DNA of 64,000 nt from Candidatus Accumulibacter sp. 66-26 (GCA_001897745.1 MKUH01000017.1:90738-154737), one strand, 5' to 3'. Counted from the first letter of the stretch, positions 27,986 to 36,123 are shown. Program-made: numbers and translations. The notes: generated by a model not told the origin, from the letters alone.

Positions 27986-28624
27986 CTATTCGGCGGGGGT
28001 ATCGCCTTCGGCAGCGAAACTCAGCTTGTGGAAGAGGGCGAGCATGCCCAGTTGGCGCTCGGCCATGCTGATTACGGGGCGGACCGGATAGGATGCCTGA
28101 ATGCGGTGATCGACATGAAAACGTTCCAGCAGTTTGCAGAAGGGGCAGGCTTCGCCGGGGTGGATGGTGGTGCCGATCGCCGCGATGAACTCGCAGCCAC
28201 AACCTGGGCAGGTCAGCACGGTCAACGCCGGCGTGCGGGCCAGCCAGATGCCATCGATGTGGGAAACCAGGTTGAAGGCCCGGTCCAGGCTGATTCGGTA
28301 CGGCGACCGGGTAACCGACTGATAGGCGCGATAGGCCAGGATCAACGCTTCGCTGGCGGCCAGTCCCTGGTTGCGCAACTGGCGGTACTTGGCGCCGATG
28401 AGGCAGGCGTCGGTGCGCAGGATGAGATTGGCGCTGTGGTACCACTCGGCCGAGTCCGGCGCTCGACCGCGGGGAATCGTGCATGCATCGGGGAAAAACA
28501 GCCTTTGCACCTGGCGTGGTGGCAGGCCGGTCATGAGGTGGATCGTCTTCAGCCGGGCACCAAGCGCAGCCAGTTGCTTCGCCTGTTGTATCGCACGCAA
28601 CTGGCGGTCGCCGCGAGTTGGCAT
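27986..28624 (-). CDS. FlhC-like transcriptional activator (SetC/AcaC type)
   Basis: Encodes 212 residues that align by eye with flagellar master regulator FlhC over most of their length. The N-terminal helix is AIQQAKQLAALGARLKTI, the middle is WYHSANLILRTDACLI and SEALILAYRAYQ. The Zn-binding cysteines are Cys139/Cys142 and Cys160/Cys163 (TCPGCGC and ACPFC), almost the same spacing as in FlhC. It lies 12 bases after a FlhD-like gene, matching the SetCD and AcaCD activators of SXT/R391 ICEs and IncA/C plasmids. It most likely switches on the transfer operons of this element. The partner and role are inferred by family analogy. Confidence 0.88.
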   Translation of the reverse strand: MPTRGDRQLRAIQQAKQLAALGARLKTIHLMTGLPPRQVQRLFFPDACTIPRGRAPDSAEWYHSANLILRTDACLIGAKYRQLRNQGLAASEALILAYRAYQSVTRSPYRISLDRAFNLVSHIDGIWLARTPALTVLTCPGCGCEFIAAIGTTIHPGEACPFCKLLERFHVDHRIQASYPVRPVISMAERQLGMLALFHKLSFAAEGDTPAE

Positions 28625-28636
28625 TTGCTGTGATTC

Positions 28637-28936
28637 CTAACGCCGGCTTTCCATCGGTGCGGGCGGATGAACGAGTGCCATGGGGCCGGCCAAAGGCCGT
28701 GGTGCACTGAGGAGCGTTACCAGGTCTGCCCGCGGCGGGAACAGGGTCGTGTCGCCGACATGGAACACCAGTGACCACAGTTCATCGAGGCTCAAGCCTG
28801 TAAGGTAGTCAGCCTGTGCAGCGTCGAGTGCGAACTTGCAGCAGGTCGAAGCGCGGTCATGCTGCAGGCCGGCGCGAATGACGGCAAGCACGTTCAAATT
28901 GATCCACTCGACATCGCTAAGCGTCACATGACTCAT
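28637..28936 (-). CDS. FlhD-like transcriptional activator partner (SetD/AcaD type)
   Basis: Encodes 99 residues whose central part follows FlhD (INLNVLAVIRAGLQHDRAST, then CCKFALDAAQADYLTGLSLDELWSL). A Pro-rich tail lies at the C-terminus. It sits directly upstream of the FlhC-like gene, so the pair is the expected heteromeric activator. The ATG at 28936 has GGAGG 8 bases upstream. An in-frame ATG 15 codons earlier lacks one. The promoter should lie in the 700-base gene-free stretch to the right. Confidence 0.82.
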   Translation of the reverse strand: MSHVTLSDVEWINLNVLAVIRAGLQHDRASTCCKFALDAAQADYLTGLSLDELWSLVFHVGDTTLFPPRADLVTLLSAPRPLAGPMALVHPPAPMESRR

Positions 28937-29644
28937 GGTCCTGTCCTCCGGTTGGCCCTGGGAGATGGGGGCATCAGGCATCGGTGGCGAAGGGCCTTGT
29001 GAGCTATTCGTCGCGATGTTCTGGTCAGGGCAGCGAGGGGTCAGAATATTTATTGTTGATACGCAATGGCAATAGCATTTTTATGAAGATATTTAGGGGC
29101 GGCCTTCTTGCCACATCCAAGGTCCGGGCGAAGCCACTGCTTGGGAAAAATGTCATCGCTCAGTGCTTTGTCACGGCACCTCGGGACATTGGCAAATCGA
29201 TGAAGTCGATGAGACAGCAGGAATGGCCCAAGGATGGAATCGGACTGCGCTGCCTGTCTCGCCTCCTAAGCTTTGGGGGCCGCGGATGCTTGCTCGCTTC
29301 ATTCAATGAAAATCGTCGTTTCAGACGGCTGACGCTGTCGTCCAGATCGTCAAAATCCTCAATGACATTTCCTGTCCCAAAGCGCGTGGGCCGATGTCTG
29401 GTTTCATTCCTCTGGCGGGGCTGGGAGCCTCCTCTGCTGGCACTTCTCCCTGCGTGACGCCGCTCTGGCGTGTTTGCCAGTTCGGGAGCCTTGGGTCCCG
29501 AACTGGTTTTTTTTGATCGGTGTGGGATGTTCGGCTGCGCGACCACGGGTGGTGATGGTAAAGGCATGAAGCGTGTTCTTTTATCGAAGTCAGACATTGC
29601 CTGCCGTAGCCACCGGCGTTTAACCCTTCTTCAAGGAAAGCCCA
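28937..29644. other. 700-bp stretch without a confident gene
   Basis: This lies between the FlhD-like gene (minus) and the acyl-CoA dehydrogenase gene (plus), so it must hold at least one outward promoter. It has an AT-rich patch at about 29040-29095 and a strong terminator at 29477-29514. Two overlapping open frames (157 aa on plus, 145 aa on minus) show no recognisable domains and use unusual residues. I do not call them. The stretch may be the scar where the catabolic gene entered the element. Confidence 0.5.
29477..29514 (+). terminator. Strong rho-independent terminator
   Basis: An 11-bp perfect stem (CCAGTTCGGGA at 29477-29487 pairs with TCCCGAACTGG at 29496-29506), with an 8-base loop, is followed by eight T residues. 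The T run puts it on plus-strand transcripts coming from the left, although no confident plus-strand gene precedes it. It would insulate the acyl-CoA dehydrogenase gene from read-through. Confidence 0.88.
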
Positions 29645-31438
29645 ATGAGTACCTACATTGCACCTGTTCGTGACATGCAGTTTGTCCTCAACGAAATCGC
29701 CGGACTCGATGAAATCTGTAGTCTCCCAGGCAATGAGGAGTGTTCCGTGGATCTGGTTGACTCCATCCTCGATGAGGCAGCCAAGTTTGCGGCCGGTGTC
29801 CTTGACCCCATCAACAGTGTTGGCGATCGCCAGGGAGCGATAGCGAAGGATGGTGTGGTCACCACCTCGCCTGGTTTCAAGGAGGCTTACCAGCTATTTA
29901 TCGAAACCGGCTGGAACGCCATGCCTTGCCGTCCTGAATTTGGCGGCCAGGGCTTGCCCACTGCCGTGTCTACCGCGGTCAATGAGATGTGGAAATCGGC
30001 CAACATGGCCTTCGCGCTTTGTCCCATGCTGAATTCCGGTGCAATTGAAGCCATCGCCCACCATGCTTCCGATGAATTGAAACAGAAATATCTGCCGAAG
30101 ATGGTCAAAGGCACGTGGACCGGCACTATGAATCTGACCGAGCCATCCGCCGGTTCCGACCTCTCTGCCATCCGGACCAGGGCCGTGCCGGGCCCCAACG
30201 GCACTTACCGCATCACGGGCACCAAGATATTCATCACCTGGGGCGAGAACGATGTCGCCGAGAACATCATCCACCTCGTGCTGGCTCGCCTGCCGGATGC
30301 GCCGGAAGGGTTGAAGGGAATTTCGCTGTTCATTGTGCCGAAGTTCCTGGTTAACGACGATGGTTCGCTCGGTGCCCGCAACGACCTGATTTGCGCCTCG
30401 ATCGAGCATAAGATGGGCATCCATGGCAGCCCGACGGCGGTGATGTCCTATGGTGAGAAGGAAGGCGCCATCGGCTATCTGGTTGGTGAAGAAAACAAGG
30501 GCGTCGGCTACATGTTCACGATGATGAACCACGCCCGGGTCAATGTTGGCCTGGAAGGCGTCGGCATCGCCGAGCGCGCCTACCAGCACGCGCTGGCCTA
30601 TGCCCGCGACCGTATTCAGGGCACTCCCATCGGCGATAAATCCGGTGTCGTGAAGTCCATCCTTCACCATCCGGATGTGCGACGCATGCTGATGGACATG
30701 AAGTCCCGCACCGAAGCGATGCGAACGCTGGCCTATTACGTCGCTGGAGAGCTTGATCGTGCCTACCGGCACCCGGATGCCGAAATCCGTGCCAAACACA
30801 TGTCTCGCCTTGAACTGCTGACCCCCGTGGTCAAGGGTTGGAGTACGGAGCAGGGCGTCGAGTTGACTTCGATCGGTGTGCAGATTCACGGCGGTGTCGG
30901 CTTCATCGAGGAAACCGGCGCATGCCAGTATTACCGCGACTCGCGCATCACCACCATCTACGAAGGTACAACCGGAATCCAGGCCAACGACCTGATCGGA
31001 CGTAAACTGGCTCGCGCAAAGGTGCCGGGCGCTGCGATGAAAACGCTGCTTGGTGAAATGTCCGCGACGGTGGACGAACTCGAATGCAATTCGAGGCTGA
31101 AGGCAATTGCCGTCAACCTGAAAAACGGTATTGCTGCCTTGTCGTCCGCTACCGACTGGATGCTCGCCACTTATGAGGCCAACCCGCAGGCTGCCGCAGC
31201 TGGTGCTGTGTCCTTTCTCAAGCTGACCGGGATTGTCGTTGGCGGCTGGCTGATGGGCAAGTCGGCCGCGATTGCGGTCAAGCGACTTGCCGGGGGCAGT
31301 ACAGACAATTTCTATTCTGCCAAACTGGTCACGGCCGAATACTTCGCGGCGCACCAGTTGCCCTTTGCTGCCGCTTACGCTGCCGAAGTGGCCGGTGGCA
31401 GTGCGGCGACTTTGGGTTTGCCGGAGGACCTGTTTTAA
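29645..31438 (+). CDS. Acyl-CoA dehydrogenase (DmdC/AcdA-like, long form)
   Basis: FAD enzyme forming enoyl-CoA from an acyl-CoA and passing electrons to ETF. It has 597 residues: N-terminal helical region, middle beta domain with MNLTEPSAGSDLSAIRTRA (about residues 160-178) and TKIFITWGE. The C-terminal helices hold IQIHGGVGFIEE-like VQIHGGVGFIEE and RDSRITTIYEGTTGIQANDLIGRK, then an extra C-terminal domain. This long form matches the 3-methylmercaptopropionyl-CoA dehydrogenase-like family, but the substrate cannot be fixed by eye. AAGGA lies 8 bases before the ATG. It is the only metabolic gene among ICE modules and on the strand opposite to them, and its base composition looks less GC-rich than its neighbours. 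Probably cargo or a late insertion. Confidence 0.93.
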   Translation: MSTYIAPVRDMQFVLNEIAGLDEICSLPGNEECSVDLVDSILDEAAKFAAGVLDPINSVGDRQGAIAKDGVVTTSPGFKEAYQLFIETGWNAMPCRPEFGGQGLPTAVSTAVNEMWKSANMAFALCPMLNSGAIEAIAHHASDELKQKYLPKMVKGTWTGTMNLTEPSAGSDLSAIRTRAVPGPNGTYRITGTKIFITWGENDVAENIIHLVLARLPDAPEGLKGISLFIVPKFLVNDDGSLGARNDLICASIEHKMGIHGSPTAVMSYGEKEGAIGYLVGEENKGVGYMFTMMNHARVNVGLEGVGIAERAYQHALAYARDRIQGTPIGDKSGVVKSILHHPDVRRMLMDMKSRTEAMRTLAYYVAGELDRAYRHPDAEIRAKHMSRLELLTPVVKGWSTEQGVELTSIGVQIHGGVGFIEETGACQYYRDSRITTIYEGTTGIQANDLIGRKLARAKVPGAAMKTLLGEMSATVDELECNSRLKAIAVNLKNGIAALSSATDWMLATYEANPQAAAAGAVSFLKLTGIVVGGWLMGKSAAIAVKRLAGGSTDNFYSAKLVTAEYFAAHQLPFAAAYAAEVAGGSAATLGLPEDLF

Positions 31439-31475
31439 GATGCCACGAAAGCGGGGCTGGTTTGAGTTAGGGTTT

Positions 31476-31497
31476 GGCAGGGGCTTGTGCCCCTGCC
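31476..31497. terminator. Hairpin between convergent genes (possible bidirectional terminator)
   Basis: A perfect 9-bp stem GGCAGGGGC/GCCCCTGCC with loop TTGT lies 38 bases after the acyl-CoA dehydrogenase stop and 21 bases past the DUF932 stop. Neither side has a proper T run, so terminator function is only likely by position. Confidence 0.45.
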
Positions 31498-31517
31498 TGC
31501 TTCAATATGCTCCTTGA

Positions 31518-32582
31518 TCAGGCTGCTTCGGCCAGTCCTTTCCACTCGTGGGCCGATAACTCGATCAGCCGGCCGCCCAAGGCTTCGAACTCCGTCGCAC
31601 GGTCATAGTCTTCGACTTCCTGGCTGTAGTGCGTCACTGCATTGACCAGACCGTAGCCCGACAACTGGCCCTCGGCGATCAGATGGCGCAAGACGCCGGC
31701 CCGTTCGCCATCGTTCAGGGTGTAGCGCTGGGCAAGCACCTCGACCGTCTTCACTGGGTCGCCCACCAAGGGGATGTTGAGCGTCTTCTGCAACTTCTGC
31801 GCCGTCTGGCGGAAAGTCGCATCCGACACTGCCGCCTGTACCACATCGCGCACCTTCAGGAAGAAGGCCTTGTCGTCGGCACGCAGCGTGTCGTCCTGGT
31901 AGACCTGGATGCGTTCATCTTCGCCGCCGAGCGCGCGACCGACGTGGGTCTTGCGCAGTGAGCGATCGGGGGCGATCAGGCCGTTGCTGCACACCAGCCG
32001 GAACAGCAGCGGCTGTACCGACAGTGTGCCCTGGCCGACCTCGGAGTTCGAGATCACGACCCCAGCCTGTACTACGTCGCCGGGTGCCATCTCGTATTTC
32101 AGGCGCGGCGTGATGCACTTCAGGTACATTTTCGTTTCGGTCAGTTCCACCGACTCGAAACGGACCTCGGGTAGTTGCTGCAGGATGGGCAGTACACTCT
32201 CGGCCAGGTCGAAGTTGTCCAGGCGGCGGTAGCGATCCGACAGCACGGCGCGCACCTGGCCATCCAGGGTACGCAGCATGCGCCGGTCTTCTTCGTTCTG
32301 CAGCCAGGTATTCACATTGCGGTCGAGCAGGGCCGGCTGGTCTTCACGCATGCGCTCGAAATAGGCATACGGGATCTTCAGCTTGTCAGCCAGTTGGCGG
32401 CGCGCCAGGGGCGTGACGCCATACTGCATCGGATAGCCGCCTTCCTCAACGGCGAGACGAGTCTCGCCTTGCTCGTCGGTGGCATGGCGTATCAGTGCCG
32501 ACGGTACGATCAGGTCCTTCTTCGAGTGCAGTTGGCGTTCCAGTTCCTGGGCCAGGCTGACGAGAGAACGTCCGTTTTTCAT
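31518..32582 (-). CDS. DUF932 phage/plasmid-like protein
   Basis: Encodes 354 residues of the DUF932 (phage/plasmid-like TIGR03299-type) family. It is recognised by YPMQYGVTPLARRQLADKL, a central VRAVLSDRYRRLDNFDL motif and LFRLVCSNGLIAPD. Members are common on ICEs, plasmids and phages; no biochemical function is established. The ATG at 32582 has a perfect AAGGAG 7 bases upstream. The frame is open upstream but is non-coding there. It is the last gene of the minus-strand replication/maintenance block and is preceded by 280 bases of hairpin-rich DNA. Confidence 0.92.
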   Translation of the reverse strand: MKNGRSLVSLAQELERQLHSKKDLIVPSALIRHATDEQGETRLAVEEGGYPMQYGVTPLARRQLADKLKIPYAYFERMREDQPALLDRNVNTWLQNEEDRRMLRTLDGQVRAVLSDRYRRLDNFDLAESVLPILQQLPEVRFESVELTETKMYLKCITPRLKYEMAPGDVVQAGVVISNSEVGQGTLSVQPLLFRLVCSNGLIAPDRSLRKTHVGRALGGEDERIQVYQDDTLRADDKAFFLKVRDVVQAAVSDATFRQTAQKLQKTLNIPLVGDPVKTVEVLAQRYTLNDGERAGVLRHLIAEGQLSGYGLVNAVTHYSQEVEDYDRATEFEALGGRLIELSAHEWKGLAEAA

Positions 32583-32630
32583 AGCAATCTCCTTGTCGGA
32601 AAAGAAAAGCGGAGACGGCACCACCCGCTC

Positions 32631-32650
32631 GCGGGGATGCGCATCCCCGC
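32631..32650. repeat. Perfect 20-bp palindrome upstream of the DUF932 gene
   Basis: GCGGGGATGCGCATCCCCGC lies 49 bases upstream of the DUF932 ATG, with a purine-rich leader between. It could form a cruciform or bind a dimeric regulator. No repeat of the same sequence was found elsewhere in the window by eye. Confidence 0.6.
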
Positions 32651-32781
32651 CAGGGTCGATGATGGATCGGCGTATGCCGGTCCGGATAGGGCACGAGGTA
32701 AAGCGTGCCGGAACTCCAGGGCTGCCTTTGCGGTGCCGTGGGGCGCCGCCTGGTGTGACAACTACCAGTCGGGAAAACGAC

Positions 32782-32823
32782 CTTTTCAGTGGCACCGCAG
32801 GCCGCTGCAGTGCCGCTGAAAAG
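32782..32823 (-). repeat. Long inverted repeat between primase and DUF932 genes
   Basis: CTTTTCAGTGGCA (32782-32794) pairs with TGCCGCTGAAAAG (32811-32823), 12 of 13 positions, around a GC-rich loop containing CTGCAG. It follows a second hairpin, so on the minus-strand transcript two stem-loops lie in tandem after the primase gene. Confidence 0.55.
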
Positions 32824-32825
32824 AT

Positions 32826-32856
32826 GGGTGTGCGCGCCTTGCAGCGGCGCACACCC
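32826..32856 (-). terminator. Terminator-like hairpin after the primase gene
   Basis: On the minus strand a 10-bp stem (GGGTGTGCGC/GCGCACACCC, 32856-32847 with 32835-32826) with an 11-base loop is followed by ATCTTTTC. It lies 7 bases past the primase stop (TGA at 32864). The T run is short, so termination may be partial or this may be an mRNA stabiliser. Confidence 0.55.
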
Positions 32857-32863
32857 GGGTTGC

Positions 32864-33871
32864 TCAAGCGGCCTGTGTGGACAAGGCCTGTACGCGGCGT
32901 AGCCACAGATCGCTCCAGTCCACACCGGCGTCCTTGGGCACGAACACCTGTACGTCACGGCTGCCCGTGCGATGCGCTTCACGCTTCAGACGACGGGCCA
33001 GTGCAAAGGCACCGGCCTGGCCGGCGAAGTCGCCGTCGGCGTCGTTGTCGGCGTAGATCCAGACCCGGCGAACCGAGTCGGGGATCCACAGCTTCTCCAG
33101 ATTGCCTGCGTTCAAACCGGCCCAGAACGGCCGTCCCGTCGCGAGATACAGCGCGATGCTCTTCTCTATGCCTTCACTGATCCCCAGGTCCTCGGTCGCC
33201 TCGAAGAGACGAACCGCGGACCCGTTGATGCCGGAAGACAGCACCTTCTTCGCATCCGGCACGGCCAGCTTGGCGCCGTCCTGGAGGTAGGTCCGGTGCA
33301 AGGTGACCGCATGACCGTCCTCTCCCTGGATGCAAGCCAGCATGGCCGGATACTCGGCGACCTTGTGCGACTTGCCGTCGGCATCCTTCTGGTAGTACCC
33401 CAGCGCCGGATGGAAGCGCAGCACCTTCGGATAGACCGGCAGTGCCACGCCCCGGCTGGTCAGGTAGCGATCGACTTCATCGCCCACCGTGACCGGCTTC
33501 GCTTCGCTCCAGATCCGTTGCGCCAATTTCTTCATGCGCTCGGCGGGCGGCTCGCTGGCACGCGGTGGCAGACTGGGCATCATGCCCAGCCAGTGCTCGA
33601 CCGCGCACAGCGCGGTATTGAAATCCATGTCCAAGGTGCCCTGCAGCAACTTGAAGCCGCCGCCGGGGCCGCAACTGCGGCAGAAGTAGTTCCCCTCGCC
33701 GAACTTGTCGGTGTACTGGAAACGGTCCGTGCCGCCGCAGAACGGGCAGGGCAGGTTGCGCCGCTTGAGGATGCGTGGATCGACGCCCAAACTGGCCAGG
33801 ATCTCCGTCCAATGGCCATGGGCACGTTGCTTGGCCGATTCGACGCGGGCGGTGTAGTCAGCCGACTGCAT
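32864..33871 (-). CDS. Zinc-ribbon/Toprim primase of the element
   Basis: DNA primase-like protein of 335 residues. The N-terminal zinc ribbon (CPFCGG at about 42-47 and CRSCG about 20 residues later) is of the phage P4 alpha/DnaG type. After it comes a linker region and a Toprim domain with LGISEGIEKSIAL and VWIYADNDADGDFAG, the acidic DxD metal-binding cluster. There is no helicase domain, so it would need a host or separate helicase. I use the ATG at 33871 (GGAG 7 bases upstream), which gives a 14-base overlap with the GHKL gene. It probably primes complementary-strand synthesis or element replication after transfer. Confidence 0.92.
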   Translation of the reverse strand: MQSADYTARVESAKQRAHGHWTEILASLGVDPRILKRRNLPCPFCGGTDRFQYTDKFGEGNYFCRSCGPGGGFKLLQGTLDMDFNTALCAVEHWLGMMPSLPPRASEPPAERMKKLAQRIWSEAKPVTVGDEVDRYLTSRGVALPVYPKVLRFHPALGYYQKDADGKSHKVAEYPAMLACIQGEDGHAVTLHRTYLQDGAKLAVPDAKKVLSSGINGSAVRLFEATEDLGISEGIEKSIALYLATGRPFWAGLNAGNLEKLWIPDSVRRVWIYADNDADGDFAGQAGAFALARRLKREAHRTGSRDVQVFVPKDAGVDWSDLWLRRVQALSTQAA

Positions 33872-35471
33872 GGCAGTCTCCAACTCCGGCTAGCAAGGCC
33901 ACCGAATGGCCAGGTGCAACACCATCGCCGACGGTGACCTCGAAAGTCTTGCCGCGCAGCAAGGGATATTTGCCCAGCCCCAGGTCCTGCAACAGCGAGT
34001 CCAGCGTTTGCACAGGATCGACCGAGCGCAGGCGACGGATCAAATCGGCCAATGCGTCGCGGTCAGCATCCAGATCAGAGGACATGAACTGTTCGTTCTC
34101 GTCAATGAAGGACGAGGCCTGTCGTACCGGCTGGCCGGACATCTCACCCATCGGGATGTAGATCACATCCTCGTGGCAGACGCCCGCATCCGTGATCTCG
34201 GCGACCTCCTTGGCGCTACGCAGGATCACCGAGTCGCACAGAATTACCGTGGGCCATACCCAGCGTCCTTCCAACTGGACGCGGATTTGTTCGGAAACCG
34301 CTTCGACCCGAACCGTTTCCTGGTCCAGAAAACGCACGTGACGCCATGCCCAGTGCTCGGAACTCAGGCCGATCCAGTCGAAGATCAGAAAGCCCTTGGC
34401 CCGGGCCAGCATCCAGCGCGCCGCATTGTCGTCACCCAACCATTCGAGGGAAACCAGGGTCACGGCCCCGCTCTCGATGGCCTCTCGGGTGGGGGCTGCT
34501 ACAACTTGCCGGACATAGCAGCGATCGTCGTCCTGGATCGGGTAGTCGACGATTTCGTCGAACAACTCGACTGGCAGCACATCGAGGTCGTTGAGTAGGT
34601 CCCAATGCCCCCAAGCGCGCATCGCTGCGTAATAGATTGCGACGAATTGCTCGGGCGAAAGACGAGCCTTGGCCGACTCCAGGATTTGCCGCCAACAGGC
34701 AGTCAACGCGGCTCTGATGCGCTTGCTCTGCACGTCCTCGTCGATCAACTTGTCGCGATCTGGAAGGCGCGCCATGAATTGACGCGAATCCAGATGCACG
34801 ACATTGACCTCGTCGTACGGGCTGTAATTGGGCTTCATGACGCAGAAGCCCTGCAGGAAGACCAGGGTGTTGTAGCTGAACTTGCCGTCCTGCATTCCGG
34901 TGAGATGGACCGTACCGGCCGGGCTGTCCATGGTCGCCAGATGCGCGGCAGCAAACTGTCGCGTCAAACGCCTGCCATTGAACAACACCTCCACCGGAAA
35001 ACCCAGGCACAAGGTCTCGATGCGCTCGCCCAAGTCGGGCAGGTCTACGCCGTGAAGTTCTATCCGGGTGCCAGCCACGGCCTCGGTGATGAACTCCAAG
35101 TCGATGGGCGTTTTGGTCAGCGCCACCGCGGTGTCGATGTCGACCCGCTGATGACCAGAGGCGACGATACAGCGCGTTGCGGCATAGAGGCACTTCGAGA
35201 AGCCGACCCCGAAAGGGCGCTCCTCGGCGCTGGTCGCCGCATCCCAGCCGGACTCATGAAAACTCAGGAGCTTCTGGAAATCGTCCAGCCCGTGGCCATC
35301 GTCTCGAATCGCCAAGAACTGCGTGCCGGCGTCGTAATCGACTTCGATCTGCTTTGCTCCGGCGCGGCGGGCGTTCTGCAATAACTCGGAGACGAGCGTA
35401 AAACGGTCAGTGAAGGCGTAGCGCTGATTGCGCAAGGCGCCTTCCTCGTTGATGCGAACCTGTATCTGCAT
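33858..35471 (-). CDS. GHKL (HSP90-like) ATPase, element-borne
   Basis: Encodes 537 residues with a Bergerat-fold ATP site at the N-terminus: ELLQNARRAGAK (Glu29 and Asn33), IRDDGHGLD (DxGxG, about 57-61) and FGVGFSK (about 87-93). The remaining 400 residues have no domain I recognise and end in a small beta-rich tail. Related ATPases occur on F-like ICEs and IncP-7/PAGI-type elements, with no assigned role. The start ATG at 35471 has AAGGAG 7 bases upstream. Overlap of 14 bases with the primase suggests co-translation and perhaps a joint role in DNA processing. Confidence 0.85.
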   Translation of the reverse strand: MQIQVRINEEGALRNQRYAFTDRFTLVSELLQNARRAGAKQIEVDYDAGTQFLAIRDDGHGLDDFQKLLSFHESGWDAATSAEERPFGVGFSKCLYAATRCIVASGHQRVDIDTAVALTKTPIDLEFITEAVAGTRIELHGVDLPDLGERIETLCLGFPVEVLFNGRRLTRQFAAAHLATMDSPAGTVHLTGMQDGKFSYNTLVFLQGFCVMKPNYSPYDEVNVVHLDSRQFMARLPDRDKLIDEDVQSKRIRAALTACWRQILESAKARLSPEQFVAIYYAAMRAWGHWDLLNDLDVLPVELFDEIVDYPIQDDDRCYVRQVVAAPTREAIESGAVTLVSLEWLGDDNAARWMLARAKGFLIFDWIGLSSEHWAWRHVRFLDQETVRVEAVSEQIRVQLEGRWVWPTVILCDSVILRSAKEVAEITDAGVCHEDVIYIPMGEMSGQPVRQASSFIDENEQFMSSDLDADRDALADLIRRLRSVDPVQTLDSLLQDLGLGKYPLLRGKTFEVTVGDGVAPGHSVALLAGVGDCHAVG

Positions 35472-35537
35472 GATCAACTCCTTCAGAGCAAGCGGTACCG
35501 GTCCCGGCAGGACTGGCCCGCCATGGGGGACGACCGT

Positions 35538-35855
35538 TCAGCCGAGAGGGCGGAGCGGCGGGGTGAACAACTGGCCGGCGGCCAGGGCTTCCATCAGGCT
35601 GTGCCGGCAGAATTCCCCGCGCAGCAGGTGCCGGGTGCTTAGGACCTGGCCGGCAGCGTCGAGACGCTCGACCTTCAGGCCGATCGGATGCCAGTGCACC
35701 CGGTAGGCCAGCCAGCCGGCGCCAGCGATGACGAAGGTGCGGCCGGCCCGGCCGGTGAGGACTCCGCTTTCCTTGATGAGGAACTCGATGTCTTCGGGGG
35801 CCTGGACGCCCAGCAGGGGCGGGGTAACCTCGACGACGCGCGTTTGGGTGTGCAT
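35538..35855 (-). CDS. Small unknown ICE protein (105 aa)
   Basis: Encodes 105 residues with no signal peptide or membrane segment. The sequence VIAGAGWLAYRVHWHPIGLKVERLD is the most structured part and suggests a small beta-rich fold. Excellent ribosome binding site (AAGGAG, 7 bases). It lies in the same minus-strand block as the GHKL ATPase (66-base gap). No family recognised. The frame is open upstream across the next gene but is not coding there. Confidence 0.7.
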   Translation of the reverse strand: MHTQTRVVEVTPPLLGVQAPEDIEFLIKESGVLTGRAGRTFVIAGAGWLAYRVHWHPIGLKVERLDAAGQVLSTRHLLRGEFCRHSLMEALAAGQLFTPPLRPLG

Positions 35856-35865
35856 CGCAGTCTCC

Positions 35866-36123
35866 TTACAGCGCGCGCGGCGGGCAGGACTGGCCGTCTT
35901 CCGGCAGGCCTGCGTCCGTGTCATTGCTTGGTGGATCGATGCGTTGGTCGTTGATCCGGGCCAGGGCTTTGCGGTCTGCTGGCGTCGACGCCAGGCAATC
36001 GGCGTTTTGCCGTGACTGCCGGGTCTGCTCCAGCCCGACCGCGTCTTCGTAGTCCAGGCGTCCAGCGATGCCGTAAATGACGAAGATCGCCAGCAGACAC
36101 AGAACATCCTTGAAGGTGGTCAT
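35866..36123 (-). CDS. Small membrane-anchored protein, unknown
   Basis: Encodes 85 residues: one N-terminal membrane segment or uncleaved signal (about 5-21, VLCLLAIFVIYGIAG), followed by a polar tail with two Cys residues (ADCLAS and QSCPPRAL). It sits 10 bases before the next gene of the block. No family recognised. Small size and polar tail resemble entry-exclusion or lysis-type accessory proteins of mobile elements, but that is conjecture. Confidence 0.6.
   Translation of the reverse strand: MTTFKDVLCLLAIFVIYGIAGRLDYEDAVGLEQTRQSRQNADCLASTPADRKALARINDQRIDPPSNDTDAGLPEDGQSCPPRAL

Noticed and set aside
28984..29597. Two overlapping frames of 157 (plus) and 145 (minus) codons
   Set aside because: No recognisable domain, no convincing ribosome binding site. 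The plus-strand frame ends near a terminator, so it is mentioned as a finding but not called.
29894..31354. Minus-strand frame of 486 codons
   Set aside because: Antisense to the acyl-CoA dehydrogenase, which has full family motifs.
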